From: Lineus longissimus
Taxonomy: Eukaryota > Nemertea > Pilidiophora > Heteronemertea > Lineidae
Length of the DNA stretch: 64,000 nucleotides
Direction of reading: 5' to 3'
NCBI RefSeq assembly: GCF_910592395.1
Contig: NC_088325.1
Span: forward strand, 11,164,109 to 11,228,108
Every line of letters starts with the position of its first letter. Position 1 is the first letter of the stretch. The position numbers and the translations under genes are program-made. Positions 21,480-31,188 of the stretch are shown piece by piece. The notes beneath the pieces were generated by a model, which was given only the letters and a program-made list of their open reading frames with translations, was not told the DNA's origin and ran no database searches.

Positions 21480-24400
21480 TCAAAGGTCATCTTTGCCTGG
21501 TGTGTCTTCACCCATGTTCGCACAGATCCCTCTGCATTGCCCACAGGCTGGATTGCAAGGCAGGTGAAGTTGTCGACATCCACAATGTTTAGTTTCACAA
21601 CCCGATTTGCAGTTGCATCGCACAACCTTTTGTAGTTCTTTGGGGGCATAGTCCAAGTCGGAAGCAACCGGAACCAGAGCACCTCCGTGTGCCTTCCATC
21701 CCCATTCCTCTGCGTTGAGGTCGCAGCCCTTCCAAGCCTGTATTTGATGGTATACTCTCAAGGAATGGTACTTTGCAGCTGCTTGAGTTGGGGGTAGTGA
21801 CTTGGGGTGAATGACTTGTTTCCGTGTTGCCAACAGTTCAATATATTTCAGATGCCGCAGCTTGTCCAGGTTGTCATCTGGCTTTGCCTTGTACACGCAC
21901 AACAGAGCCTTTTCGCCTGCGGCAATGATGTCCTTTTTTGTAGCTCCATCTTTGTTAAACGTTTTGGCTGCCTTGAGAAAATTCTTGTTTTTTGCACACA
22001 AAGACAATGCGGTAGATTTACCATGTCCAAACAGCCTTGATGTTGTATCACAACCTAGAATTGCATGCAAGAACAGAATGTTCTGTGAAACATCATCGCC
22101 AAGGGCCCGCTGTGTCCTTTGAATATCAAGATAGCGGGCGGAAGAACCAGATTTTGGTGGAGCCATTAAGTAGACTTTCTTGTGTGACCCCGTCGTGTAC
22201 TTTATCAACAGCACAAGCAGATCAGTGTCACTGCCAACCAGTACAGTCTCACTCTTTCTGGCCACCTCAAGCGCAGTTTTGACTATCATTAGATCAGCGT
22301 CCCCTCTGGCATGAATGACTTCACAACCAGCCATTTCCATGTGTTTTCCGAGAAGATGGATGAAGCGTTGTTTATTCTCCTTGTTTGCCAAAAAGTCGTC
22401 CTTCTTCATGTTTAGAGGCATGTTCTCATTGAACTGGACATCTACAGTGTGTTTGGAACCTTTGCGTCTTGTGTGCGTCCCATCCTTGGTGGTTGGCCCA
22501 CTTTGGTAACCATCAAACACGACGACTGGTTTCCCGTACTGCTTCACAACATGAGCAATGTAGCTATGGCAGATAGCTTTGTAAGTGTTTCCAATTTCCC
22601 AGGGGACCTTGTGCAGGAGAGCACCTCCATCAAGTACATACTTGACTTTACCTGATTCAATCGTTTTCTGCTGTTCATCACTGATATCTCCGGCAAGGTC
22701 TCGTATGGCATTGGCAAGGCCAGGCTTATTTGCTTCGAGGAGGACATTTCTCTTTTCGAACAGAGCTGGCGGGTAAGCGCATAGTTCATATTGAAATGCC
22801 TCCTGAAGACTTTCCTTCTGTGTACCGACCATCACAAGCCTCTGAAAGAGTAGGAGAGGGTCAATGCTCAAATCTTCACCATCTATGGAAATTTTACACT
22901 TTGAATCCATTGTTACTGCCTGGTCTTTCTTCTTGAAAGTGTACTTCAGAACCTGTTTCCCTACCATTCCCTCAAGAACTTTGCCACCAACATCCTTCGA
23001 TTCCTCCACATTCACGTTTTCAGCTGCTGAAACTCCATTGACAATGTTTACGAGGTTTTGGGATGGTCCAAAGGGTGCCTTGTCCTCAATGAATGCAACT
23101 AGCTTATTGACATCATCTGCATCACGTTTTTTGCGCGCCAACGAGAGGTCTTTATGCTGCTCACTTGTGCTGTATGCAACCGATGTAAGGTTCTGCAGAG
23201 CCTGATTTACTTCAGCACAAACCGGACTTGATAAGGCCCAAACGATCCTCTGTGTTTCGGTCATTCCCCTTCCTCTTGTCAGTCCTCCGGTGGTCTTTAA
23301 ACTTCGCATAAGAACTTGTTCAATCACCAAATCCGGGGAAAGCCCTGCCCAATATCGATCTGATCTTCTGACGGCATGAAGTCCACGTAAGAAATGATCA
23401 TACACAACAGAATTTGTACTTTGCAGATTGCACATCTTTTGCAAATATATATGGACAGATTTGGTGTACAAACTGTGGCCTGCAGCGGCAAGGAATGGGA
23501 GCATGTCATGCATAGCCTCTAAGTGCAGAGGCCAGTTGCTCGTTCTCTCAGAAGTGATGAACTTTCTAACAATGAAAATCATCTTCATGTACATGAACCA
23601 TAACTGGCTTGTCTTTCCGTCTGGGTGGTTCAGCTTATCGTCAATCAGGTCCTTGATGTACGACATAGTTGCAGACGACTCAATGTCTTCGGGAGAAATC
23701 TCACCCGCCACTAACTGGTCGAACATCTCAGCAAGATCCTTCAACACAGGATCAAGGAACTCGGAATCCATTGGGACCGCACTGGATTGCTTTGAGTCAG
23801 ACGGATTATCAATACAGTGAGTTGCACAGTCGTCCTCGTCAGCATCCTCGTAACTCCCATCATCAACATCATCTTCGTGTTCTGCATCAGAGCTCTCTCC
23901 GTCCATGACATCTAATTGTTCACTAGGCTTGGGTGTAATACCAAGCAATTCAAACAACAGTATTTTGCTCAGAGCCGTATCAAGAAGGAAGTGCGCCCTT
24001 AGAGCTCTGGAGACAGCCTTTCCACTCATGATGTGGGTGACAGTGTTGGCCGTATAGACCCTCTCCAGCATTTCTCGCAGACCTGCACCCTGCATTAGGT
24101 GACCAACAGACCCCAGGAAGCTCATCAAAGTATGGAAGCCACCAAGCCGGAGCACAATGGCTTTGAGATGACTGTTATCAGGTTCATTTTCAATGATTGT
24201 GGTTGCTTTGAACCAGAGAGGTTGATCAAATGTTATGACCGGCTCAACACCATATTTGTGACTGTGCTCAAATACAAAGTGTAAGGTTGAGTTTATGCAC
24301 GTCAGATCAGATGGGTTCAAGTCAATCATGGGGAGGAGCATCACTGATGCTGGACCTGGGTGTTCGCCCTTTGTAATCAACTGCATGAAACCAGACCAAT

Positions 24401-25991
24401 TTGGTCTCTGAGGCCTAACAGCAAATGCCAACTCCCAAAGAAGGTCAACATTTGGAGAGTGTTCCCCATAACGTGGTAACTCGAGTCTTTCATAGTTCAG
24501 ATTCTTCATTCCATCCTTCGATGATGAGTAATATCTGAGATTTATCCGACCAATTTTGGATATCTCATCAGCTGATATAGACACGCGTTTTATGACACTT
24601 GCTGAATTCAGCTTCGGCGTGATGTCTGCAACTATGCCCATACCGTGAAAAGTGCCACTGCCATCCAAGGTTCGGACATTGTGGTCAACATTGTCTGCAG
24701 CATATTGCATGAAGTGATCTGGAGTAAACCCCCGTACATCTACATCTACTCCCTGCTGTACAGCTGCACAGCGATTATAACTTGCAACCTCTGAATATGA
24801 AACAGCAAAACCATGCTTATACAATGAATCATTCAGGAACTTTGATGCAAAGTGGGAGTGCATTTGAACTCCAAGACCTAGTTGCAATGGGGCAATCAAA
24901 ACTCTTGGTCGAGTAGCTTGCATGACTGCCTGACCAATGGATGCTACCTTTAGCCCCTTTTCTTTTCCTACAAACAGACGGTCAAGCAATGTTAACAGAG
25001 ACTGAGGCAAGAAAGCAGTGGAATCTTCCACTGTAGACATTTCTAGGGATGTTGGATAAATGCCTCTCAATTGCTCTACACTTTTGATGTCTGTCTTTAT
25101 CAGCTTGGCTGCTGCCTCAATAAGCCTAAGTTTTTCGCCCTCACTATTGGCTGCCTTAGCCTGATGGAAATATTCATCTAGAATGGAGGCAGCCTTTTGT
25201 CTGAATGTAACAACATTTTTCTTCCCATTTATTTCAGTGATAATGATTTTATCGCCAAAATGTTCATGGAGTTTGTCTTTCATATGAGTCAGTCCATAGG
25301 CCTCGCAGTCAGGATCATTCAGAATGTCAGTCATTTCAGTAATGAGATCATACACGGTCGTTTGTTCTTCATCGTGATCCTGTAGATCTTCTACAACCCT
25401 AAGAAAGGCTTCCTGTCTACGAACATCCTTTGGTCGTCCAGCTTTGAATCTCTTTGCCTCGCTACTATCTTCCAAAAAACGAACTGGGATCTGTTTGCCG
25501 GTGCGAAAGTTGCTATCGCAGGAAAGATGATAAACAATATCACCTGCGTGCAAATCACTCAATATAGCTTCTATTCTGGCCCTCACACTGTCAGCCCATG
25601 AATCACGTCGCGACATACACAATTCCAGTATTGTGTCCTTAATACCAAGAGTCCGAATTGGTATGAGGACAAATTCTTTTTTTTTCCCACCATACTTGTC
25701 ACCCGTTCCACAGAAGTAGCATTGTTCCTGGGGAAGAAAACTGTCTTCAGCCGACCGTAAACTTTGTCGCCGTTCTTCTGATGGGGACACATCCCCTTTA
25801 CGTTTTTTCCGCTTTGCATCTCGGAGGAAATCCCTTCTGCAGTCTGTATGGACCCTTTGGCCTGGCTTAACATCAACGGTTATACCTGAGAGCAGACAGG
25901 CTTTCTTGATTCCGTCACAACCCAGCTGTGTTAAAGTTGCGACAGAGTCATTCTCCTTCGGTACCTTTTCGCAGAAGCCACAAGTATCCAT
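21480..25991 (-). CDS. Academ-like transposase with FEN1/XPG nuclease
   Basis: One uninterrupted 1503-residue frame, probably nuclear. Two zinc-knuckle-like modules come first: C4-x2-C7...H48-x2-C51 and C91-x2-C94...H155-x2-C158. The middle, about 430-680, looks RNase-H-like, with candidate acidic residues D433/D436 in ADNVDHN, D589 in ITFDQP and E640/E643 in GAGLREMLE. An acidic linker covers about 697-722. Residues 1116-1330 match the FEN1/XPG PIN family in motif order: D1121 (VLDGG), D1160 (VVFDG, then RR), D1231/D1233 (GDADLMIV), D1255/D1257 (GSDTDLL) and D1315 (GCDTTSRLFGHGK). Residues 1459-1490 hold nine cysteines in a CXC/tesmin-like pattern. The predicted role is cutting and joining the element's ends; the DDE assignment is inferred. 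All expected nuclease acids are present. The start is the first ATG after a good splice acceptor. Confidence 0.9.
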   Translation of the reverse strand: MDTCGFCEKVPKENDSVATLTQLGCDGIKKACLLSGITVDVKPGQRVHTDCRRDFLRDAKRKKRKGDVSPSEERRQSLRSAEDSFLPQEQCYFCGTGDKYGGKKKEFVLIPIRTLGIKDTILELCMSRRDSWADSVRARIEAILSDLHAGDIVYHLSCDSNFRTGKQIPVRFLEDSSEAKRFKAGRPKDVRRQEAFLRVVEDLQDHDEEQTTVYDLITEMTDILNDPDCEAYGLTHMKDKLHEHFGDKIIITEINGKKNVVTFRQKAASILDEYFHQAKAANSEGEKLRLIEAAAKLIKTDIKSVEQLRGIYPTSLEMSTVEDSTAFLPQSLLTLLDRLFVGKEKGLKVASIGQAVMQATRPRVLIAPLQLGLGVQMHSHFASKFLNDSLYKHGFAVSYSEVASYNRCAAVQQGVDVDVRGFTPDHFMQYAADNVDHNVRTLDGSGTFHGMGIVADITPKLNSASVIKRVSISADEISKIGRINLRYYSSSKDGMKNLNYERLELPRYGEHSPNVDLLWELAFAVRPQRPNWSGFMQLITKGEHPGPASVMLLPMIDLNPSDLTCINSTLHFVFEHSHKYGVEPVITFDQPLWFKATTIIENEPDNSHLKAIVLRLGGFHTLMSFLGSVGHLMQGAGLREMLERVYTANTVTHIMSGKAVSRALRAHFLLDTALSKILLFELLGITPKPSEQLDVMDGESSDAEHEDDVDDGSYEDADEDDCATHCIDNPSDSKQSSAVPMDSEFLDPVLKDLAEMFDQLVAGEISPEDIESSATMSYIKDLIDDKLNHPDGKTSQLWFMYMKMIFIVRKFITSERTSNWPLHLEAMHDMLPFLAAAGHSLYTKSVHIYLQKMCNLQSTNSVVYDHFLRGLHAVRRSDRYWAGLSPDLVIEQVLMRSLKTTGGLTRGRGMTETQRIVWALSSPVCAEVNQALQNLTSVAYSTSEQHKDLSLARKKRDADDVNKLVAFIEDKAPFGPSQNLVNIVNGVSAAENVNVEESKDVGGKVLEGMVGKQVLKYTFKKKDQAVTMDSKCKISIDGEDLSIDPLLLFQRLVMVGTQKESLQEAFQYELCAYPPALFEKRNVLLEANKPGLANAIRDLAGDISDEQQKTIESGKVKYVLDGGALLHKVPWEIGNTYKAICHSYIAHVVKQYGKPVVVFDGYQSGPTTKDGTHTRRKGSKHTVDVQFNENMPLNMKKDDFLANKENKQRFIHLLGKHMEMAGCEVIHARGDADLMIVKTALEVARKSETVLVGSDTDLLVLLIKYTTGSHKKVYLMAPPKSGSSARYLDIQRTQRALGDDVSQNILFLHAILGCDTTSRLFGHGKSTALSLCAKNKNFLKAAKTFNKDGATKKDIIAAGEKALLCVYKAKPDDNLDKLRHLKYIELLATRKQVIHPKSLPPTQAAAKYHSLRVYHQIQAWKGCDLNAEEWGWKAHGGALVPVASDLDYAPKELQKVVRCNCKSGCETKHCGCRQLHLPCNPACGQCRGICANMGEDTPGKDDL

Positions 25992-25998
25992 GACTGTT

Positions 25999-26289
25999 GC
26001 TACAAGAAAAGGATAAGTGGGTTCAGAGCCGCAATTAAAATCACTGCATATCAGTCACACTCTGTCTGATTAAACAGGGTTGTGTAATTATTATTTAGGA
26101 AAAACCAAACAATGCCTGGCCATTGAGGACAGCATTTTACATGTGTGTATTAAAATTAATGACCGCTCCCTTTCTCATGAGCAGCTAAAACAAAAAAACA
26201 TGCACCTTACATAACTTTTAAAGACCTCTAGTAGGGCCTACTTTTAAGCATTCAGTTCTGCTTCCATTCACTTAAATCTATGACTTACC
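25999..26289 (-). other. leader intron of the transposase gene
   Basis: On the minus strand AG/GTAAGT places a donor after 26289. CTTTTCTTGTAG/C places the acceptor at 26001-26000, eight bases before the ATG. The intron is 26288-26000, 289 bp, in the 5' untranslated region. The pyrimidine tract and donor are both close to consensus. Transcript data could confirm it. Confidence 0.65.
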
Positions 26290-26326
26290 TAGTTCAATCA
26301 CACACCGTTCATTTCGCAAAAAGTCT

Positions 26327-26344
26327 ATCACCTGGCCAGGTGAT
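26327..26344. promoter_or_regulatory. 18-bp palindrome with paired E-boxes
   Basis: ATCACCTGGCCAGGTGAT is a perfect palindrome. It contains two inverted CACCTG/CAGGTG E-boxes separated by GC, a core bound by Snail/ZEB/E-protein factors in animals. It lies 8-25 bases downstream of the TATA box, where transcription should begin. It is a candidate operator for a host factor or for the transposase itself. Confidence 0.6.
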
Positions 26345-26351
26345 TGTATTG

Positions 26352-26357
26352 TTTATA
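26352..26357 (-). promoter_or_regulatory. TATA box of the transposase gene
   Basis: It reads TATAAA on the minus strand. A start about 30 bases downstream would fall near 26325, giving a short first exon of about 35-40 bases before the donor at 26289. The arrangement TATA, palindrome, exon, intron, ATG is coherent. Confidence 0.55.
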
Positions 26358-26830
26358 CACTGCTGCTGAGAACAAACACAAAAAAACTATTGATTAGATC
26401 AAGTGCTGCCATCTATTGAATTCTCCTGCAGGGAGTATTCATTGTTTTAGCCTGTGGAGTCCTACCAATTTGATTTCAGTGGTGTAGAATAGGTTTTGTT
26501 CTTTCTAATGGACGAGGATGTTAGTCGCGGGGTCCAAAATAAACGATGCGGGGGGGGGGGGTACCCCTAGTTAGGGCAGAAAGATGGGTTCTAGGTAGCT
26601 CCTGATGAGTTTATTTGAAAGATCAGCATAAAAAACATATAGTTGGACACCAAGTTGAATGGTGTAATATAAAATATCAACCTGAAATCTGTCTTTTTTG
26701 ATTTCTCATCTGCAAATTTCAAGTTCTGATAGCCACATATTCACGCTAAGAATTCACCATGTTCCACTACAAGGATTTTTTGGGATTTTTAATATGTGAT
26801 ACAGTAGACCCTAAGGAACAAAATACGGGT

Positions 26831-26894
26831 GGTTTCGTTTCTCTTGCAATTAGTGTGAGGTTCGACCCATATTTGGCTTAGATTGACTGGACTA
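26831..26894 (-). repeat. right terminal inverted repeat
   Basis: 64 bp, ending GACTGGACTA. Its inner 31 bp (26831-26861) are an exact complement of the left arm. It holds about 10 bp more than the left arm in the middle. A poly-G run at about 26551-26561 lies in the subterminal region. Confidence 0.93.
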
Positions 26895-27500
26895 TATGTC
26901 TTACGCTTGTTTTGCTATTGCTCTCGGGCGTACTAGGTTTGTAGGCGTATGGCGTTATTATCCTGATATGCCTTCATCTTAATGCCAAACGCAGCATTCA
27001 AAATAAAAACTTTTCTGTATCTGCGCTTATGTGGTCACGTGAGAATAGCCACGGTGATGATAATAATCTCAAATCAGCCACGTTGCAGAACCTCTTCACC
27101 GTAGCCAGTAGCAAGGAACGGACAGAGCATTCCATAATAGTGCTCCTTAGCACCATAGAAAAACAGTTTGCGCAGCGAATGATATATTTTTTTATCAGAA
27201 AGATAGCTTGCCACAGAGAAAAATAGAAGAAGATGTCACCCAATTACGCGAGAATGGGATCGCCGCTTTTTCCTACCTTGTCTGGTGACCACGTACAATA
27301 CATTGGCGGGTGGGCATAATACTGACATTTCTCAGTAGCACTCAGAGGAAGTGACGGTTTTTCAGATGACAATTTCCTCTACTATCTGCCCAATTACCTA
27401 CTGAAATATGCGGACGTAATAGTCTTGTTATGGGAGGGTTTTGGAGTTTAAAAAGAATTTCAGCGTTTTTCAGAGAAATTAAAATGCACTACGTGAGATA
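26895..27500. other. right flank of the transposon
   Basis: Begins with TAT, matching the left flank. Otherwise featureless. Confidence 0.45.
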
Positions 27501-27628
27501 TTTCAGCCAATCCATTGGTCTGCCAAATACCCATCCACCAGCAACGTGCCAGTTAGCGACATTCGTCCAGCCGATCAGTTGTCCCGAACATATCCGAGCA
27601 TAAAATAAGACACGCTATAGTTGCCGAA
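27501..27628 (+). repeat. dispersed repeat A, copy 2
   Basis: Matches 95-204 in the same orientation, with the shared blocks in the same order. It is longer by an insertion of about 15-20 bp around CCGAGCATAAAATAAGACACG. Class unknown. Confidence 0.55.
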
Positions 27629-30600
27629 TGGCCTGGGATTATCGCAAAAACGCTTTCTTTAAGGAATATTTTATCCTGACCCTGTCACCTAATTGACGTA
27701 ATTGGTTGAACTTCGGTACTATAGACAGTTGCGAAATGGGAACTGAAGTTGAAAGTTCAGCCAATTCTCACAAGTCTGCTTGGGTCGTTCCGGCATGTCG
27801 AGTGAAATGAATTAATAAGAATAAAATACCTCATCCTCATTACCGGATGACTTCTACTTTGTACAGAAGATGAATGGCTAAAGGAAACATGCAGTCGCCC
27901 TAACTAAAAAGTGAAGAGAGTATTGCCGAGGTAATTATTTAAAAAATCCTTTAAACACAATTTTCATCCAGAGGGTTTGTTTCCTTAATGGTATTAGATC
28001 ATCACACATGTGATGGTCGCATGGCATTTCTTTTTCCTCTATTGATACCCCTTTACGTAAAGGGCAATACTCTCAACATTTCGTGCCTAATAAGGGCCTG
28101 GAACGCCCCGACCCGGTCCAAAACGTGGGTTGGTATATCCCAAGTGTGTGAACACTTGATAAAATGTCTTTCATGTTCTCATGAAACCATGATTGCAAAT
28201 TGAGGAATGGCATAATCGACTGTTGGTTAACTGTTGGTGTTGGTGTGGTAAATGCTGTTAGATGATTATTTTTAAACATGATGTTGCGTTCATTATTTAG
28301 TCATTAGAATACAGTTGTGATTGCAAAAAAGTGTGTCATTTATTCTTTCTGGTGAACAATGTGTCACACAGTTTGTTTCACTCTTGAAAGGTCGATCAGT
28401 GAATTTTCCGACAAAAAAGATGTATACACTTTAAGCTGTTATCGAACATTAAAACGTGCCGTTAATTTTACAGGTGACTAACTTTCGATGAATTGCAGTG
28501 AAAACCGCTTTGAAAGTATATGATTACGTTTGTGAACTATGATTTAAAAATCACCAACTTAGCATGCACAGTTTTTTTCCCTGCTGGTAATGAAATCACG
28601 TTCAAAATAATCCATCTAAGTCCACTATTCATCGCCCGTGATTGCAAAAAAATCGGCTTAGAAATAAGGTAAAAATTAAATCACGTACTGAAAAAATAAT
28701 CACAATTTGTTAGGATGGAACAGTAGACATAATAAAACTGACATACATGTAGGCGATCATTTTTTTAAATTAGAAGAGAATCTTCTTACGACTGAAATGC
28801 TTTTTGTTTGCTCATTGACGAAGTGGTGCACGGTGACTGCCATTATTCATGTCATTTGAATATAAACTTTAACTAACTAGCAATTTTAACAAGTTTTAAA
28901 GTTGATATGATGATAATAATAACCATGATTAAAAGCTACATGTACACTCAGTGAAAAACGCAGGAATGACAGTTCATATATGGAGTGTGGTGTCATCAAC
29001 CTCTAATGCTGACGTCATACTTATATTTCCGTTCGAGTGCTATAATTATGTGTCATTCGTTCAGCCCTGACAGATCTTTCTTTGACGAGGAAATTATGAA
29101 TATATCTTCCTTCAATAAAGACTCCCCCCGTTTTCCTTCTTCGTTCGTTTTAAAATGACAATGGCGGAAGAAAACAGGATACAAGGGGGACGTACGTAGT
29201 TGGTGTGAGGTGATAGGGGGCATCCTTGACCAACATGCCATACCAGTCACTACAATAAACAACTCAGAATTTTAGTTCCAGCCTCACCCGAAATCCACCC
29301 CATTTTTCATATTTGTAGCAACTGGTATGGCATGTATAGGAGAAATACTATTGGCGATTTCGTGTAACTTTATCTTGCCTATACAAGTCCTGCCTTTCTT
29401 GGCTGCTGCTTTTAGTCTCCATTTATTGTTCAGCTATTTTTTTCAATAAACCCGTCCGGACTGATTCCAATATGTTTTAATCCGGTGTGGTCAAATACAA
29501 TTTTAGCAACAGTACAAAGTTTTTAGTAAAAAACAATATTTCTTGCAACTAGGAAATACATGGTAACACATTCCTATGCAGATGGCAGGAAAACGCATCT
29601 ATGGGCATCGCCAGCGCAAACCGTCCCTTTTTCACAAAGGTTGCACCCCCTCCTTCCTATTATCCTCGATCCGCGCCTCGAGTGTGAATTTTATGTAATT
29701 TTTATTGTAAAATAGTGATTTCGTCGATGTGTGCCCCTATTTTCGGATAGAGAGATACATGCAGGGATTGAGCAGCTCGCTGTGGACGATTTTCTTGGAC
29801 TTTCGGCGTTACACTTCAGACAGGTCTCTTTGTCGAACTTACCTTACTCCACCCTCTTTACATATGAGTACCGGTCTGAAGAGAACAAGTAGTAACACTG
29901 ATCGAGCAATTTATTTGAGTTCTACCGAATGGTTTTAGGGTAGACCGGGGTTAAAGTCCGGGGATAACATCCAGCTGCGATGGCTGATATCAGTCTTTAA
30001 ATAAACATTTCTGACGTGAGAGAAAAAGTGTGTTATACGACCCTGCTCACTCGGAGCAAGATAACATGTTTCATAACACATTTGCCCATCGTTCTAAAAA
30101 AACCGCTTTGTTGTCACAAAGTCTCAATAGAACCAAGGCCGAGTTGGTAGAAATGGCTGAAACCTGAAACAAGAATTATTTGTAAGATGCTTGTGAGGAA
30201 GAAGAGTATTGGATAAGCATCTAGACTTGGAAAAGAAACTCAGAGCTCCTAACTTATGTAGTGATACCCTTACCCGGTCACTGTACGTCATTCGCAAATG
30301 TCAAAGACTGAAGTCTATAAAAGGGCAAAAGATAAGGTTTTCTGCGTGTCGATTTGATTTGCATTGTCACTGAGCTTCTTGATATGAGTGAATAAATAGC
30401 AGATTAGCTTTCTTAACCATGCCGTGGCACCAGCATCCTCTATCTGATTTAGGTATTGTCTCACGTCTCCGTGAAATAAAAAGTGGAAAAGCTCGTTTTT
30501 GCACAACGGTGTACCGGATGTTTATAACAGGCACGTGAGGGTGTCAGAATCAGGAGATTATCATAGATCGATGATTCCAGTCAACCTACTGTAAACTCGC

Positions 30601-30889
30601 ATAAACTTAGACATAAAAACAGTTATAAGAGTAAGGTTTTTTTAGGCTGAATATCTTAATGATTAATGATGGGTTGATCGATCGTTGTGATCCTGGTATC
30701 TTCATGCAGCTGTGTCTTATTCCACGAATCATGGAGCAGTGGATTCAAAAATGGCAGTATGTGTTGGCAGTCATATCAATGACGTAGTTATACGTGACTG
30801 CCGGGAGTCCAGCTCGTTTTGCGAAATATTAATTGATGCTGCAGCTACAATGTAATGTCAAAATAAATGTATTATTTATTTGCCGTCGC
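27629..30889. other. intergenic, nothing recognised
   Basis: AT-rich host DNA with no supportable exon. A GCTGACGTCATA (CRE-like) word occurs near 29009, but without a nearby gene it has no clear meaning. Confidence 0.4.
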
Positions 30890-31162
30890 TCACATACCGC
30901 TAGGTCGGTATTAATGTATTGAGCAAAAGGAAGGGGACGTGTATGGAGAAGGAAGTAGTTTACATTATTTCACATGAAAATTAAATACAAATTCGTTTTA
31001 AACTTAGAAAATTGCACCGTAATTGACTCATACTGCTTGATCGGTATGAATGTATTGAGCAAAAGGAAGGGAACGTGTATGGAGTATGTAGTAGTTTACA
31101 TTATTTCACATAAAACATTAATACGTTAAAAACTGAGCACATTGCGCCTTAATTATGACTCC
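30890..31162 (+). repeat. 130-bp tandem duplication
   Basis: Copy 1 (about 30890-31030) and copy 2 (about 31031-31162) share TCGGTA, ATGTATTGAGCAAAAGGAAG, ACGTGTATGGAG and GTAGTTTACATTATTTCACA in the same order. Divergence is moderate. No coding sense is seen. Confidence 0.85.
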
Positions 31163-31188
31163 AGCTCCTCCCTCTGGGAGCTGGAGTC
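31157..31188. repeat. 12-bp perfect stem hairpin
   Basis: GACTCCAGCTCC (31157-31168) pairs exactly with 31177-31188 across an 8-base loop. It sits at the end of the tandem duplication. Confidence 0.85.

Larger units (their letters stand above)
20972..26894 (-). mobile_element. Academ-like DNA transposon, 5.9 kb
   Basis: This is a complete element bounded by terminal inverted repeats. Both ends read TAGTCCAGTC inward from the terminus, and both then share a 31-bp perfect match (20995-21025 against 26831-26861). TAT flanks both sides (20969-20971 and 26895-26897), which fits a 3-bp target duplication. Weaker inverted similarity extends to about 21097 and 26759. Inside is one 1503-codon gene on the minus strand with its own TATA box and leader intron. 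An intact frame and clear ends suggest a young, possibly autonomous copy. The assignment to Academ (XPG-bearing branch) rests on domain layout and 3-bp duplication as I remember that superfamily. A KDZ-type element, or a new superfamily, is the alternative. Confidence 0.85.

Noticed and set aside
22864-23820. Plus-strand frames of 113 and 130 codons
   Set aside because: They lie opposite the 1503-codon transposase gene and are antisense shadows of it.
20972-26894. Single-exon host gene interpretation of the large frame
   Set aside because: Matching inverted repeats, flanking TAT on both sides and transposase-type domains favour a mobile element over a host gene, although later domestication cannot be excluded.
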